Source: an uncultured Acidobacteriota bacterium (GTDB lineage: Bacteria > Acidobacteriota > Blastocatellia > Pyrinomonadales > Pyrinomonadaceae). Taken from it: 39,986 nt of DNA. This document shows positions 16,876 to 25,614 of this stretch, one piece after another. The first letter of the stretch is position 1. Every line of letters begins with the position of its first letter. The position numbers and the translations under genes are program-made. Under the pieces are notes generated by a model. That model searched no databases and was not told the origin of the DNA. It worked only from the letters and a program-made list of their open reading frames with translations. The stretch spans positions 1-39,986 of the forward strand of contig CALMPJ010000060.1 of NCBI GenBank assembly GCA_937871585.1, written 5' to 3'.

Positions 16876-16907
16876 GAAAACTACAAATTTTTGAATTTGT
16901 AGTTTTC
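16876..16907. repeat. 14-bp perfect inverted repeat between the activator gene and the receptor promoter
   Basis: GAAAACTACAAATT (16876-16889), loop TTTG, and its exact complement (16894-16907). It is 37 bases after the ntrC-family stop and about 105-135 bases upstream of the inferred receptor transcription start. The symmetric A/T flanks could make it a bidirectional terminator of the activator gene. Its location also fits an upstream activating site for an NtrC-type hexamer. A smaller hairpin (CACC..GGTG) at about 16909-16921 follows. Confidence 0.7.
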
Positions 16908-16944
16908 CACCTTTTTGGGTGACAAAATGCGGAGCTGAGCAGCT

Positions 16945-18357
16945 TCAGTGTAATCGTGTAGGAATATTGTGAGTTTTTATCTTCGAGTTGAGCGTCGTCG
17001 CGTTCAATCCGAGCAGCCTAGCAGCCCGGGATTGGTGGCCGCCGGTTTGGTCCAAAGCTCGACGAATGAGGTCGATCTCGAACCGTTTTACTTCGTCATA
17101 AAAGTTCACGCCACGCGAAATGTCGATGTCGCTTGACACTCCCTCGGTGCTCTTTACCATCTCAAGAGCAAGGCTGGGATCGCGAACCTCGGGCCGCAAA
17201 CAATCGACCGTGAGGTCATCACTTGGAGCAATAACGACCGCTCGTTCGATGATATTCTCGAGTTCCCGGACGTTGCCCGGATAGTTGTAGGATTCGAGTA
17301 ACGACAGAACGTCCGGAGACACATTTTCGCTGATCGTCCGCGCGTTTTCTTCGTTATATTTTCGAATAAAATGCTGTACTAGCGGCAGAATATCATCGCG
17401 CCTTTCGCGTAGTGCAGGCAGATCGATCGGGACGACCGAAAGCCGATAATACAGATCCTCGCGGAATTGTCCGCTCTTAACGGCCTCTTTCAAGTCAACA
17501 TTTGTAGCGGCGATGATCCGAACATCGACCTTGGTCGGTGCGGTCTCACCAAGCGGCGTGAACTCACGTTCCTGTATGACACGAAGCAATTTTACTTGAA
17601 GTTCAGGACGAAGATCGCCAATTTCGTCGAGGAATATAGAGCCACTATCGGCCGCTTCGAACAACCCTTTTTTTGCAGAAACAGCTCCGGTAAAAGCACC
17701 TTTCGTGTGCCCAAAAAGCTCAGACTCGAGCAACTCAGACGGAATATTCGAACAATTCACTGCAATAAACGGATTCTCCGAACGTAGGCTTGCTTCGTGA
17801 ATTGCCTTTGCTACCAGTTCTTTGCCGGTGCCGCTTTCTCCGGAGATCAGAACCGTCGATCGTGCCGGTGCCACGCGTTCGACAAGGCGAAAGACATTCT
17901 CCATCACGTCCGACCGACCAATAAATCCGTCGCGTTTTACGCTTGACGCCATTGCCTGACGAAGGTTTCGCCGTTCTTCTTCTTTCTTTCTGCCCTTGAT
18001 GCCTCGGGCGACTAGCGAGAGTATTTGTTCGTTTTGGAACGGTTTGCGAATTACGCCCTCGGCACCTTTTTCCCAAGCCGAGATCGCCGTTTCAAAAGTC
18101 GCGTATGCCGTAACCATCAATACGACAGCGTCTGCGTCGAATTTGATCAACTCCTCAAGAGCGGTCAGTCCGCCGATGCCCGGCATCGAAACGTCCATCA
18201 GTACGAGATCAAATGCACTCTGCGAATAGAGTTCGATAGCCTCTTCGCCAGTTTTTGCTAATTCAACTTTATAGCCCGCACTTGAGAGTATCGTTTCAAG
18301 CACGTCGCGCATTATCTCTTCGTCGTCACAGACGAGAATGGAACCCTTTTTGGCCAT
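16945..18357 (-). CDS. NtrC-family sigma-54-dependent response regulator
   Basis: 470 aa. Receiver domain (about 6-120) with acidic pocket DDEE and phospho-acceptor Asp55 in LVLMDVSMPG; AAA+ domain (about 145-385) with Walker A GESGTGKE (173-180), the sigma-54 contact loop GAFTGA (220-225) and Walker B IFLDEIG; a Fis-type helix-turn-helix at the C-terminus (about 430-468: RRALDQTGGHQSRAARLLGL). All elements needed to activate sigma-54 promoters are intact. No histidine kinase is adjacent, so its partner is unknown. It is upstream of, and on the same strand as, the receptor gene, which carries a -24/-12-like promoter; local control of that gene is a strong inference. A GAGAGG SD precedes the ATG. 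Confidence 0.94.
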   Translation of the reverse strand: MAKKGSILVCDDEEIMRDVLETILSSAGYKVELAKTGEEAIELYSQSAFDLVLMDVSMPGIGGLTALEELIKFDADAVVLMVTAYATFETAISAWEKGAEGVIRKPFQNEQILSLVARGIKGRKKEEERRNLRQAMASSVKRDGFIGRSDVMENVFRLVERVAPARSTVLISGESGTGKELVAKAIHEASLRSENPFIAVNCSNIPSELLESELFGHTKGAFTGAVSAKKGLFEAADSGSIFLDEIGDLRPELQVKLLRVIQEREFTPLGETAPTKVDVRIIAATNVDLKEAVKSGQFREDLYYRLSVVPIDLPALRERRDDILPLVQHFIRKYNEENARTISENVSPDVLSLLESYNYPGNVRELENIIERAVVIAPSDDLTVDCLRPEVRDPSLALEMVKSTEGVSSDIDISRGVNFYDEVKRFEIDLIRRALDQTGGHQSRAARLLGLNATTLNSKIKTHNIPTRLH

Positions 18358-18423
18358 AACCTCTCAATATATAGCAACCAACATCGACCGTAAACTAAGC
18401 GGACAGGTCTTTGATGCACGATG

Positions 18424-18452
18424 TTTACCAATTGGAGCCTGTTCGGTAAAAT
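18424..18452 (+). promoter_or_regulatory. Candidate sigma-70 promoter for sppA
   Basis: TTTACC, a 17-base spacer and TAAAAT on the plus strand in the 203-base divergent gap between the activator gene and sppA. It would give a leader of about 100 bases. The remainder of the gap (18358-18560) holds no recognisable gene. Confidence 0.4.
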
Positions 18453-18560
18453 TCAATGACGGCCGCAAGTAAACTTTGCGTCCGAGAATCTCGTATTGTT
18501 TCATAGCAAGTTTCGCATTAGCCGACCGCTACTTGGCTGCGACACTCGCACTTGTAAATT

Positions 18561-20348
18561 ATGTCAAAGACTGGAAAAACCTTGTTAATTCTTGGCGGCA
18601 TCTTGATCGCATTCGTTTTGGTTTCGATCATCGTTCTTGCTCTTTTTGCTGAGAATCTCAGTCGCCCCAGCGTTGCTCAGAACAGCGTTCTCGTGCTTAG
18701 CATCAGTGGAGAATTGCCCGATCATTCGCCCGAACAGCCGCTTGCCCGTGCGTTTGGCGTGAGTCAGCCTCAATCGTTTACCAGTCTGCTGACTCAGATC
18801 CGCAAAGCAAAGGTCGATAAGCGCGTTGGGGCTGTACTCCTCGACATCAATTTTCCGGGCATCGGCTGGGGTAAAGCTGATGAACTTCGCGACGCGATCG
18901 CCGATCTTCGCACCTCCGGCAAACCTGTTTACGCCTATATGGAGATCGGCTCCAATATGGAGTATTACATCGCGACCTCAGCAGAGAAGATCTTCTTGCC
19001 GCCGTCGGGCGATATCTACATTAACGGTTTAGCGGCCGAAGCAATGTTTTACAAAGGCTCGCTCGACAAGCTTGGCGTCGAGGTCGATGCCATTCAGATC
19101 GGGCCCAAGTACAAGAGTGCTCCCGATCGCTACACCAAAAAAGAAATGGGAGACGGCCAAAAAGAAGTGACGAACGCACTTCTCGATGAGTTCTTTGGCC
19201 GATTTACAAATGCGATCGCGGCGGCCCGGAAGAAGACGCCAGAGGACGTCAAAGCACTGATCGACAACGCACCGTTCAATGCAACTCAGGCAAAGGCGAA
19301 CGGGCTTATCGACGATGCTTTCTACCGTGAACAAGTCGATGCGGAACTCAAATCTCGACTTGGCTACAGCGATACCGACAAACTCCGAACCATCTCGGGA
19401 AGCAGATATCGCGAGATCCCATCCGACAGTCTCGGCCTTAACAACGGCGAAAGAGTTGCGGTCATTTACGCATCGGGAGCGATCACTTCAGGCAGTTCCG
19501 GTGGCGGCCCGCTGGATGGCGAAACGGTTGGCTCGGATACCGTAGTTGCTGCGGTAAACGACGCCGCCGATGACAAAAGCATCAAGGCGATCGTACTGCG
19601 AGTCGATTCCGGCGGCGGCTCGGCTCTTGCTTCGGACTTGATGTGGTACGCGCTTGAGAACGCGAAGGCCAAGAAGCCCGTCGTCGTTTCGATGGGCGAC
19701 GCCGCCGCTTCGGGTGGCTACTATATCGCCACAAACGCTAACAAGATCGTCGCCGAACCATCGACGATCACCGGCTCTATCGGCATTTTTGTCTTCAAGC
19801 CGAATATCAAGGGCTTTTACGACTGGATCGGTATTTCGAACGAATACACGATGCGTGGAAAGAATGCCGGTATCTTTCGCGCAACCGAAAAATGGAATCC
19901 GGACGAGCGTGCGAAAATGGAATCGCAGATCAGCAGCGTTTATTACGACAGCTTTGTTCCAAAGGTAGCCAAAGGCCGAAACAAGACCGTTGAAGAAGTT
20001 AATACTCTTGGTCAGGGCCGCGTATGGACCGGTACTCAGGCCAAGGCCAACGGCCTGATCGACGAATTTGGAGGCCTCGAAAAAGCTATTGAGATCGCTA
20101 AACAGCTGGCCGAATTGCCGGCCGACAAAGATGTTCGACGCGTTATTTTGCCGGCACCAAAACCGCTCTTCGAGGAGCTTTTCGGCACCGAGGCGGCGGT
20201 CAAAACCAACGAACAGCGAGCCCAGGAGGCCCTGCTTCTTTCGTTGCCCGAAGATATGCGCCGAACATTTCGCTACATGGCGTTGTTCGACGAAATGAAT
20301 CGCGGCAAAGCAATGATGATGATGCCGTTCGAGCTTAGGATCAAGTAA
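18561..20348 (+). CDS. sppA: Signal peptide peptidase SppA, 67-kDa type
   Basis: 595 aa membrane-anchored serine protease that degrades cleaved signal peptides in the periplasm. One N-terminal helix (about 7-31) is followed by two tandem SppA/peptidase-S49 domains. The catalytic dyad is visible: Lys185 in GPKYKSAPDRYT in the first domain, and Ser384 in GDAAASGGYYIATNANKIVA in the second, as in E. coli SppA. Other conserved stretches are LRVDSGGGSALASDLMW and TITGSIGIF. Length matches the long form. A 12-bp hairpin follows the stop by about 20 bases. Confidence 0.95.
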   Translation: MSKTGKTLLILGGILIAFVLVSIIVLALFAENLSRPSVAQNSVLVLSISGELPDHSPEQPLARAFGVSQPQSFTSLLTQIRKAKVDKRVGAVLLDINFPGIGWGKADELRDAIADLRTSGKPVYAYMEIGSNMEYYIATSAEKIFLPPSGDIYINGLAAEAMFYKGSLDKLGVEVDAIQIGPKYKSAPDRYTKKEMGDGQKEVTNALLDEFFGRFTNAIAAARKKTPEDVKALIDNAPFNATQAKANGLIDDAFYREQVDAELKSRLGYSDTDKLRTISGSRYREIPSDSLGLNNGERVAVIYASGAITSGSSGGGPLDGETVGSDTVVAAVNDAADDKSIKAIVLRVDSGGGSALASDLMWYALENAKAKKPVVVSMGDAAASGGYYIATNANKIVAEPSTITGSIGIFVFKPNIKGFYDWIGISNEYTMRGKNAGIFRATEKWNPDERAKMESQISSVYYDSFVPKVAKGRNKTVEEVNTLGQGRVWTGTQAKANGLIDEFGGLEKAIEIAKQLAELPADKDVRRVILPAPKPLFEELFGTEAAVKTNEQRAQEALLLSLPEDMRRTFRYMALFDEMNRGKAMMMMPFELRIK

Positions 20349-20368
20349 ATAAAATAATCGTAGACATT

Positions 20369-20399
20369 GATACAGAATGGTGTATAACCATTCTGTATC
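20369..20399 (+). terminator. Possible terminator after sppA
   Basis: Perfect 12-bp stem GATACAGAATGG / CCATTCTGTATC with a 7-base loop, starting 21 bases after the stop. It lacks a U-run, so it may instead be an mRNA-stabilising end or an operator. Confidence 0.5.
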
Positions 20400-20578
20400 G
20401 TTGCTATAAGCAATGATTGTGATGGCATCTTGGTAGGAGGATTCGTCATCATAGAAACGCCGGCGGTTTCGGCGTGGACTTTTGAGCCAAAGTCTTTTAT
20501 TTACAATGGTTTTTTGATATACTTTTCTAGTCAAGGCCCTACGTGCCGCAATGGGCCGCCCACCGACACCAGATTTCA
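20400..20578. other. Non-coding gap upstream of the carboxypeptidase gene
   Basis: No gene supported. A 6-bp hairpin (ACGCCG / CGGCGT) sits at 20457-20475. A TATACT-like -10 candidate occurs near 20518, but I cannot pair it with a good -35. An apparent SD (TAGGAGG, about 20434-20440) is not followed by a usable ATG or GTG. Confidence 0.4.
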
Positions 20579-21967
20579 ATGCTTAACAAAACGCTGAACA
20601 GAACATTTGCCGCAGTTTTGCTGTCGCTCTGCGCCGCGATCGTCGGTTTTGCTCAGGGGAACTCCCCGCTTTTGCAGGACATTAAGGTTGTAAAGCCTGC
20701 AATTACAGCGGCACCGGTCCCGACCGCAACACCGCTGGTAAAGAAGACAGGAGCCGTGACGACGAGCCCTGCTTTGCCCGGGAGCAATGTTCGGACGATG
20801 TTCCCGATGTTGGCCGAGGTGGAAATTCCCGGCTACAGCGGCGTCGTAATTGAGACACTTGATAACAAAACAGTTCTCGAATCAAATCCCGGCTATCTGT
20901 TCAATCCGGCGTCAAATGTAAAGGTTGCGACGGCTTTTGCTGTCCTAAAGACCTTTGGCCCTGAGTTTCGATTTGCAACGAACGTCTATACCGACGGCGT
21001 TGTTGACCGAGCGAACGGCGTCCTGAACGGCAACCTTTACATATCGGGCAAGGATCCGATCTTTGGATTTGAACACGCCATTTCGATCGCAAACGAGCTA
21101 AATCGACTCGGAATTCGACAGATCAATGGCGATCTCGTCGTGACCGACAATTTTGTGATGAACTACGCAGGTTCGTCGCTGGTTTCGGCAAAAGCGTTAG
21201 CCGCTGCAATGGACGCCAATACGCGAAGCGCAGCGGCACTTCGTACTTGGCAGACGCATTTGGCGAATTCGGGCCGTGCGGTCACAAACTATCCAAGCGT
21301 TTCGTTCACCGGTGCTACTTACGTACAGTCCGTTCCAAGCAATCTGTCGTTCCTCTTTTCGCACGAATCGGCTCCGATGCGTGATATTTTGAAGGCAATT
21401 CTTTGCTACTCGAATAATTTCTTGTCAGAGCGTCTTGGCGAAATGGTCGGCGGGCCGTATGCAGTGGCTCGAACGGTTCAGCTGCAGGCAGGCGTTCCGG
21501 CCAACGAATTTTCGCTCCAAACCTCAAGCGGCCTTGGTTACAATCGTGTCACTCCGAACGCGATGATGAAGCTGCTCCGTGCGTTGCGTAGCGACCTGTC
21601 TAAATACAAGATGACGTTTTCCGACATCATGCCGGTCGCCGGCATCGATCAGGGAACGCTTGCAAACCGCTTCGATATGGACGGATTTAATACCGGAAGT
21701 GTCGTCGGCAAAACCGGTACGCTCGGAAATACTGATGCCGGCGTCAGTGCTCTTGCCGGCGAGATGAACACTCGGCAAGGGCGTTTGTTGTTCGTGATCT
21801 TCAACCAGCGCGGCAGTGTTCCGCGATTCCGTTCGTTCCAGAACAGCTTTATTTCGCTTGTTCAAAGCCAGTTTGGCGGGCCGACCGCTTTAGAATATTC
21901 GCCTCAGTCATTGGATGTTCGACTTGCTCGTTCGCGAATCGTGACGGCCCAAGGCAAGGCTTACTAG
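20579..21967 (+). CDS. dacB: PBP4-type D-alanyl-D-alanine carboxypeptidase/endopeptidase (DacB family)
   Basis: 462 aa from ATG 20579; this start gives a clean signal peptide (about 1-26, ending VGFAQ), whereas the frame begins 12 codons earlier with a poor leader. Serine peptidase S13 motifs are present in order: SNVK (112-115, nucleophile Ser112 and Lys115), SNN (278-280) and KTG (378-380). It trims or cleaves peptide cross-links of peptidoglycan in the periplasm. A large insertion between SxxK and SxN is typical of the family. A low-complexity Ala/Pro/Thr segment follows the signal peptide. A strong terminator follows, so it ends its transcript. Confidence 0.92.
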   Translation: MLNKTLNRTFAAVLLSLCAAIVGFAQGNSPLLQDIKVVKPAITAAPVPTATPLVKKTGAVTTSPALPGSNVRTMFPMLAEVEIPGYSGVVIETLDNKTVLESNPGYLFNPASNVKVATAFAVLKTFGPEFRFATNVYTDGVVDRANGVLNGNLYISGKDPIFGFEHAISIANELNRLGIRQINGDLVVTDNFVMNYAGSSLVSAKALAAAMDANTRSAAALRTWQTHLANSGRAVTNYPSVSFTGATYVQSVPSNLSFLFSHESAPMRDILKAILCYSNNFLSERLGEMVGGPYAVARTVQLQAGVPANEFSLQTSSGLGYNRVTPNAMMKLLRALRSDLSKYKMTFSDIMPVAGIDQGTLANRFDMDGFNTGSVVGKTGTLGNTDAGVSALAGEMNTRQGRLLFVIFNQRGSVPRFRSFQNSFISLVQSQFGGPTALEYSPQSLDVRLARSRIVTAQGKAY

Positions 21968-21989
21968 ACTGTTCCAAGCCAACTCATAG

Positions 21990-22019
21990 AGAGAGTCGTT
22001 TACACGGCTCTCTTTTTTT
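21990..22019 (+). terminator. Rho-independent terminator after dacB
   Basis: Stem AGAGAGTCG / CGGCTCTCT (9 bp with one G-U pair), loop TTTACA, with seven T (22013-22019), the first of which closes the stem. It is 22 bases after the dacB stop. Confidence 0.92.
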
Positions 22020-22056
22020 CTTGCGCTCAGCGTGAGATAATCCGTTGAGCCATTCG

Positions 22057-23748
22057 ATGAGTGTCCCCGAAAAGACTAAGGAAGAACCGACCGCAACGAA
22101 GCAGACGAGCGTAGCTCGTTCGGCTGGAATTGTGTCGATCGCGGTGATGTTTTCGCGAGTTCTCGGACTTGTCCGCGAGATGGTTTTCGCGAAGTATTTC
22201 GGCGCGGGGTTTCTTACTGACGCATTTGTCGTCGCGTTTCGCATTCCGAATGTGCTTCGCGATCTGTTTGCCGAAGGCGCTTTATCAGTCGCGTTCGTTA
22301 AGGTCTTCACCGACTATCAGATCAACAAAGGCGAAAAAGAAGCTTGGCGGCTGGCGAGTTTGATCTTCAATATACTTGCGGTCGTGTTGAGCTTCATCTG
22401 TATCGTCGGAATGATCTTTTCGCGACAGTTTGTCGAACTCGTTGCCGACGGTTTTTCGCCCGAAAAGATCGCTCTCGCGACAACGCTGACGCAGATAATG
22501 TTCCCGTTCATATTGCTGGTCGCGCTCGCGGCGGTGGCGATGGGCGTGCTAAATACTAAGGGCATATTTGGCGTTCCGGCGTCTGCTTCGACAGTTTTCA
22601 ATATAGTATCGATGGTCGTCGGTCTCGGCCTTGCGTTCTGGTTGAGCGGCGGTGGCTGGACCTCGTCGCCTGACAAGAATGCGATCCCGGACGCGGCTTC
22701 TCAATGGGCGATAATCGGTATGTCGATCGGCACACTGATCGGCGGGGCGTCGCAGCTTGTGATGCAGTTGCCGTCGCTTCATAGTGTCGGCTTTCGCTTC
22801 ATGCCTGTTCTGAGCCTTGCTGACGAAGGCGTTCGTAAAGTGCTCGCTTTGATGACACCCGCGATACTTGGCACTTCAGCCGTTCAGATAAACGTCCTCA
22901 TAAACACATATTTCGTCTCTTCGATAGAAGGTGCCCAGGGCTGGTTGAATTTCGCATTTCGCCTAATGCAATTTCCGATCGGATTGTTCGGTGTGGCGGT
23001 CGGCACGGCCGCGATCCCGGTGATGTCACGCCTCGCAAGCGAAGGAAAGACAAAAGATCTTCGCGACACGATCTCTTCGTCGATGAACCTTGTGTTCCTG
23101 CTCACTTTACCGTCGGCGTGCGGTCTGATCGTACTCGGCGAACCGATTATTCGACTGATCTATGAACGCGGCAAGTTTGATGCGACGGCGACCTCTATGA
23201 CGGCGATCGCTCTCGCAGGCTATTCGATCGGACTGACAGGTTATGCGGCGATCAAGATATTATCACCAGCGTTCTATGCGTTGAACGACGCAAAAACGCC
23301 GATGATCATCGCTCTTGCTTCGATCGTCGTCAATGGATTTGGTAGCTACTTTTTCCGCGAATGGCTCTCTGTTTACGGCGTTACGCCCGAGACGCCGCAC
23401 GGTTACGGGCATGTCGGTGTGGCACTCGCGACTTCGCTTGTGGCTTTGGTCAATTTCTTTGCTCTCGCTTTGCTCCTGCGCAAAAAGATCAAGCGTTTGA
23501 ATGGCCGCAATATCATCATGTCGTTCCTAAAGATAGCGGCGGCGTCTGCGGTGCTGTCGGCGGTCTGCTATTTCGTCTATTATCTGATGCTCGGGCGTTT
23601 TGGAAACGACGGATACTGGCTGCGGTTTGCTGAGGCATTCGTGCCCATCGGCCTCGGCGGACTCGCGTTCCTGATAGTTGCGAAACTGCTGAAGATTCAC
23701 GAGCTCGAACAGCTTTTCGGAACACTCAAACGTAAATTCGCGAGGTAA
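22057..23748 (+). CDS. murJ: Lipid II flippase MurJ
   Basis: 563 aa polytopic MVF/MOP-superfamily protein that flips the peptidoglycan precursor lipid II across the inner membrane. Conserved N-terminal block SRVLGLVREMVFAKYFGAG, then TDAFVVAFRIPNVLRDLFAEGALSVAFVKVF, and LMQFPIGLFGVAVGTAAIPVMSRLAS in the middle, with about 14 helices. The ATG at 22057 is preferred to an in-frame TTG at 22045; neither has a good SD. It starts only 37 bases after the dacB terminator. Three bases separate its stop from the next gene. Confidence 0.95.
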   Translation: MSVPEKTKEEPTATKQTSVARSAGIVSIAVMFSRVLGLVREMVFAKYFGAGFLTDAFVVAFRIPNVLRDLFAEGALSVAFVKVFTDYQINKGEKEAWRLASLIFNILAVVLSFICIVGMIFSRQFVELVADGFSPEKIALATTLTQIMFPFILLVALAAVAMGVLNTKGIFGVPASASTVFNIVSMVVGLGLAFWLSGGGWTSSPDKNAIPDAASQWAIIGMSIGTLIGGASQLVMQLPSLHSVGFRFMPVLSLADEGVRKVLALMTPAILGTSAVQINVLINTYFVSSIEGAQGWLNFAFRLMQFPIGLFGVAVGTAAIPVMSRLASEGKTKDLRDTISSSMNLVFLLTLPSACGLIVLGEPIIRLIYERGKFDATATSMTAIALAGYSIGLTGYAAIKILSPAFYALNDAKTPMIIALASIVVNGFGSYFFREWLSVYGVTPETPHGYGHVGVALATSLVALVNFFALALLLRKKIKRLNGRNIIMSFLKIAAASAVLSAVCYFVYYLMLGRFGNDGYWLRFAEAFVPIGLGGLAFLIVAKLLKIHELEQLFGTLKRKFAR

Positions 23749-23751
23749 ATT

Positions 23752-24264
23752 ATGCCAACGATAATGGATTTCAAAGGAACTTCACCGACTATTCACGAGT
23801 CTGTCTATCTAGCCGACGATGTGTTCGTGATCGGCGACGTTGAGATCGGCGAAGATGCGAATGTGTGGTTCGGTTCGGTGCTTCGCGGCGATGTTAGTTA
23901 CATTCGTATCGGCGCGAGGACGAATATCCAGGATATGACGATGATCCACGTCAGCTCGACCTTCGGCCCGACGATCATTGAAGACGAAGTCACCGTCGGC
24001 CATCGCGTCACACTTCACGGTTGTCACGTCGAACGACAATGCCTGATCGGAATGGGAGCCATCGTCATGGACGAAGCGCGAATCGGCGAACAGTCGATCA
24101 TTGGCGCCGGAGCTCTTGTTTCTCCGGGAACGGTAATTCCGCCGCGAGTGCTCGCCATCGGTTCGCCTGCACGCGTAAAACGCGCTCTGACCGCGGAGGA
24201 GCTCGCCTATCTCGACAAATCCTGGCGAAACTATGTCGAACTGAAAAACATCTACCAGACCTAG
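23752..24264 (+). CDS. Gamma-carbonic anhydrase-like left-handed beta-helix protein
   Basis: 170 aa hexapeptide-repeat protein (YrdA/PaaY/CaiE group). Repeating turns such as VFVIGDVEIGEDANVWFGSV and EARIGEQSIIGAGALVSPGT form the left-handed helix. The three metal-binding histidines expected in the gamma-CA family appear in MIHV and in VGHRVTLHGC. The C-terminal GSPARVKRALTAEEL is typical. Carbonic anhydrase activity is not assured for this subgroup. The TAG stop codon is the first three bases of a palindromic repeat that fills the gap to hisS. Confidence 0.88.
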   Translation: MPTIMDFKGTSPTIHESVYLADDVFVIGDVEIGEDANVWFGSVLRGDVSYIRIGARTNIQDMTMIHVSSTFGPTIIEDEVTVGHRVTLHGCHVERQCLIGMGAIVMDEARIGEQSIIGAGALVSPGTVIPPRVLAIGSPARVKRALTAEELAYLDKSWRNYVELKNIYQT

Positions 24265-24326
24265 CCACAATGGCACGAATTGCACTAGTTCTTTCTTATT
24301 CGTGCTATTCGTGTAATTCGTGGCTA
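24262..24326. repeat. 65-bp imperfect palindrome (REP/MITE-like) between the carbonic-anhydrase-like gene and hisS
   Basis: Left arm 24262-24285 begins TAGCCAC and ends GCACGAATTGCAC; right arm 24302-24326 is its near complement, reading GTGCTATTCGTGTAATTCG and then TGGCTA, differing by one indel and a few mismatches; the loop is 16 bases. Within the right arm ATTCGTG-type words recur in phase. It supplies the stop codon of the upstream gene and ends 10 bases before the hisS start. Confidence 0.8.
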
Positions 24327-24336
24327 AAATACTCTT

Positions 24337-25608
24337 ATGGCAAGCACTAATCCGGCACGTGGAATGCGCGATTTCCTTCCGGCTGACGTCCGCAAGCGCA
24401 ACTACGTCATCGGGATCATTAAACAAGTTTACGAATCCTACGGCTTCGAACCGCTCGAAACCCCGTCCGTCGAAAACCTCGAAACCCTCATGGGCAAATA
24501 CGGCGACGAAGGCAATCAGCTTGTTTTCAAGATCCTCAAACGAGGCGAGAAACTCGACCTAGCGAACGCAACCACCGAGAGCGATCTTTCCGATCTGGCG
24601 TTACGTTACGACCTAACAGTCCCGCTCGCCCGCGTCGTTGCTAACAACAAAAACGATCTCCCGAAATTTTTCAAACGCTATCAGATCCAACCAGTCTGGC
24701 GAGCCGACCGGCCAGCCCGCGGACGCTTTCGTGAGTTTTATCAGTGTGATGTTGATTGCATTGGATCGGAATCTTTGGTCGTTGAGGCGGAGATAATTTC
24801 CGCTGCTAGCCACATTCTTTCAAAACTCGGATTTAAAGATTTCGAAGTTCGTATCAATCATCGCGGACTGTTGGGTAAGATGGTCGCCGACGCCGGAATT
24901 GAGAATGAAACCGACGCTCTCGTCGCGTTAGACAAACTCGATAAGATCGGTGCCGAAGGCGTTACGAAAGAACTCGTCGAACGCGGCATTTCTGAAGCTT
25001 CCGCAGATAATTTCCTTGCGGCTGTGAATGGCAATACGTCGAATGATGATCTCGACGCTGTTTTAGCAATGTGCAGCGAACTTCGGGTAAAGATCGATCC
25101 GTCGCTCGCACGCGGCCTGTCTTATTACACTGGCACGATCATGGAGATCGTCCTGACGGACGGTGATTTCAAAGGGAGCATCGGCGGCGGCGGCAGATAT
25201 GACGGTCTTATCGGGATGTTTGGGAAAGAGCAGATCCCGGCGTGCGGATTTTCTTTGGGACTTGAACGAATTCTTGTTGTTATGGAGGAACGCGGGATGT
25301 TTCCGCCCGAGATCGCCGAATCGACGCCTGCGGACGTGATGGTGACGATCTGGAGCGAGGAAACCATTGCAGATTCCCTAAAACTCGCAAACGAACTCCG
25401 CTCGCAAGGCCTCCGCGTCACGCTCTACCCCGAACCCGACAAACTCGGCAAACAATTCAAATACGCCGACCAGATCAAGGTTCCGTTTGTGTGTATCCTC
25501 GGCGAAAGTGAACTCGCGGAGAACAAAGTAACGGTCAAGAATCTAAAAACCGGTGAGCAGACACTGTGCCCAACGAGCGAAATAAGTGCAATTATTTTGG
25601 GAGGTTAA
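24337..25608 (+). CDS. hisS: Histidyl-tRNA synthetase
   Basis: 423 aa class II aminoacyl-tRNA synthetase. The N-terminal ARGMRDFLP block, motif 2 RADRPARGRFREFYQCDVD, the histidine-binding ARGLSYYTGTIMEI and motif 3 ACGFSLGLERI are present, with a C-terminal anticodon-binding domain (from about 325: DVMVTIWSEE). Length is typical. The stop is 6 bases before the ATG of a small membrane protein gene, suggesting an operon. Confidence 0.97.
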   Translation: MASTNPARGMRDFLPADVRKRNYVIGIIKQVYESYGFEPLETPSVENLETLMGKYGDEGNQLVFKILKRGEKLDLANATTESDLSDLALRYDLTVPLARVVANNKNDLPKFFKRYQIQPVWRADRPARGRFREFYQCDVDCIGSESLVVEAEIISAASHILSKLGFKDFEVRINHRGLLGKMVADAGIENETDALVALDKLDKIGAEGVTKELVERGISEASADNFLAAVNGNTSNDDLDAVLAMCSELRVKIDPSLARGLSYYTGTIMEIVLTDGDFKGSIGGGGRYDGLIGMFGKEQIPACGFSLGLERILVVMEERGMFPPEIAESTPADVMVTIWSEETIADSLKLANELRSQGLRVTLYPEPDKLGKQFKYADQIKVPFVCILGESELAENKVTVKNLKTGEQTLCPTSEISAIILGG

Positions 25609-25614
25609 CTGGAT

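Noticed and set aside
20457..20475. Hairpin upstream of dacB as a riboswitch
   Set aside because: Only a 6-bp stem with no conserved ligand-binding core that I can recognise.
19488..20579. 363-codon open frame on the minus strand
   Set aside because: It runs antisense to the second half of sppA, whose catalytic motifs are certain; the antisense protein is low-complexity and basic.
22020..22056. Promoter for murJ in the short gap after the dacB terminator
   Set aside because: A GATAAT-like box is present but no -35 at suitable distance was found, so I do not list it.
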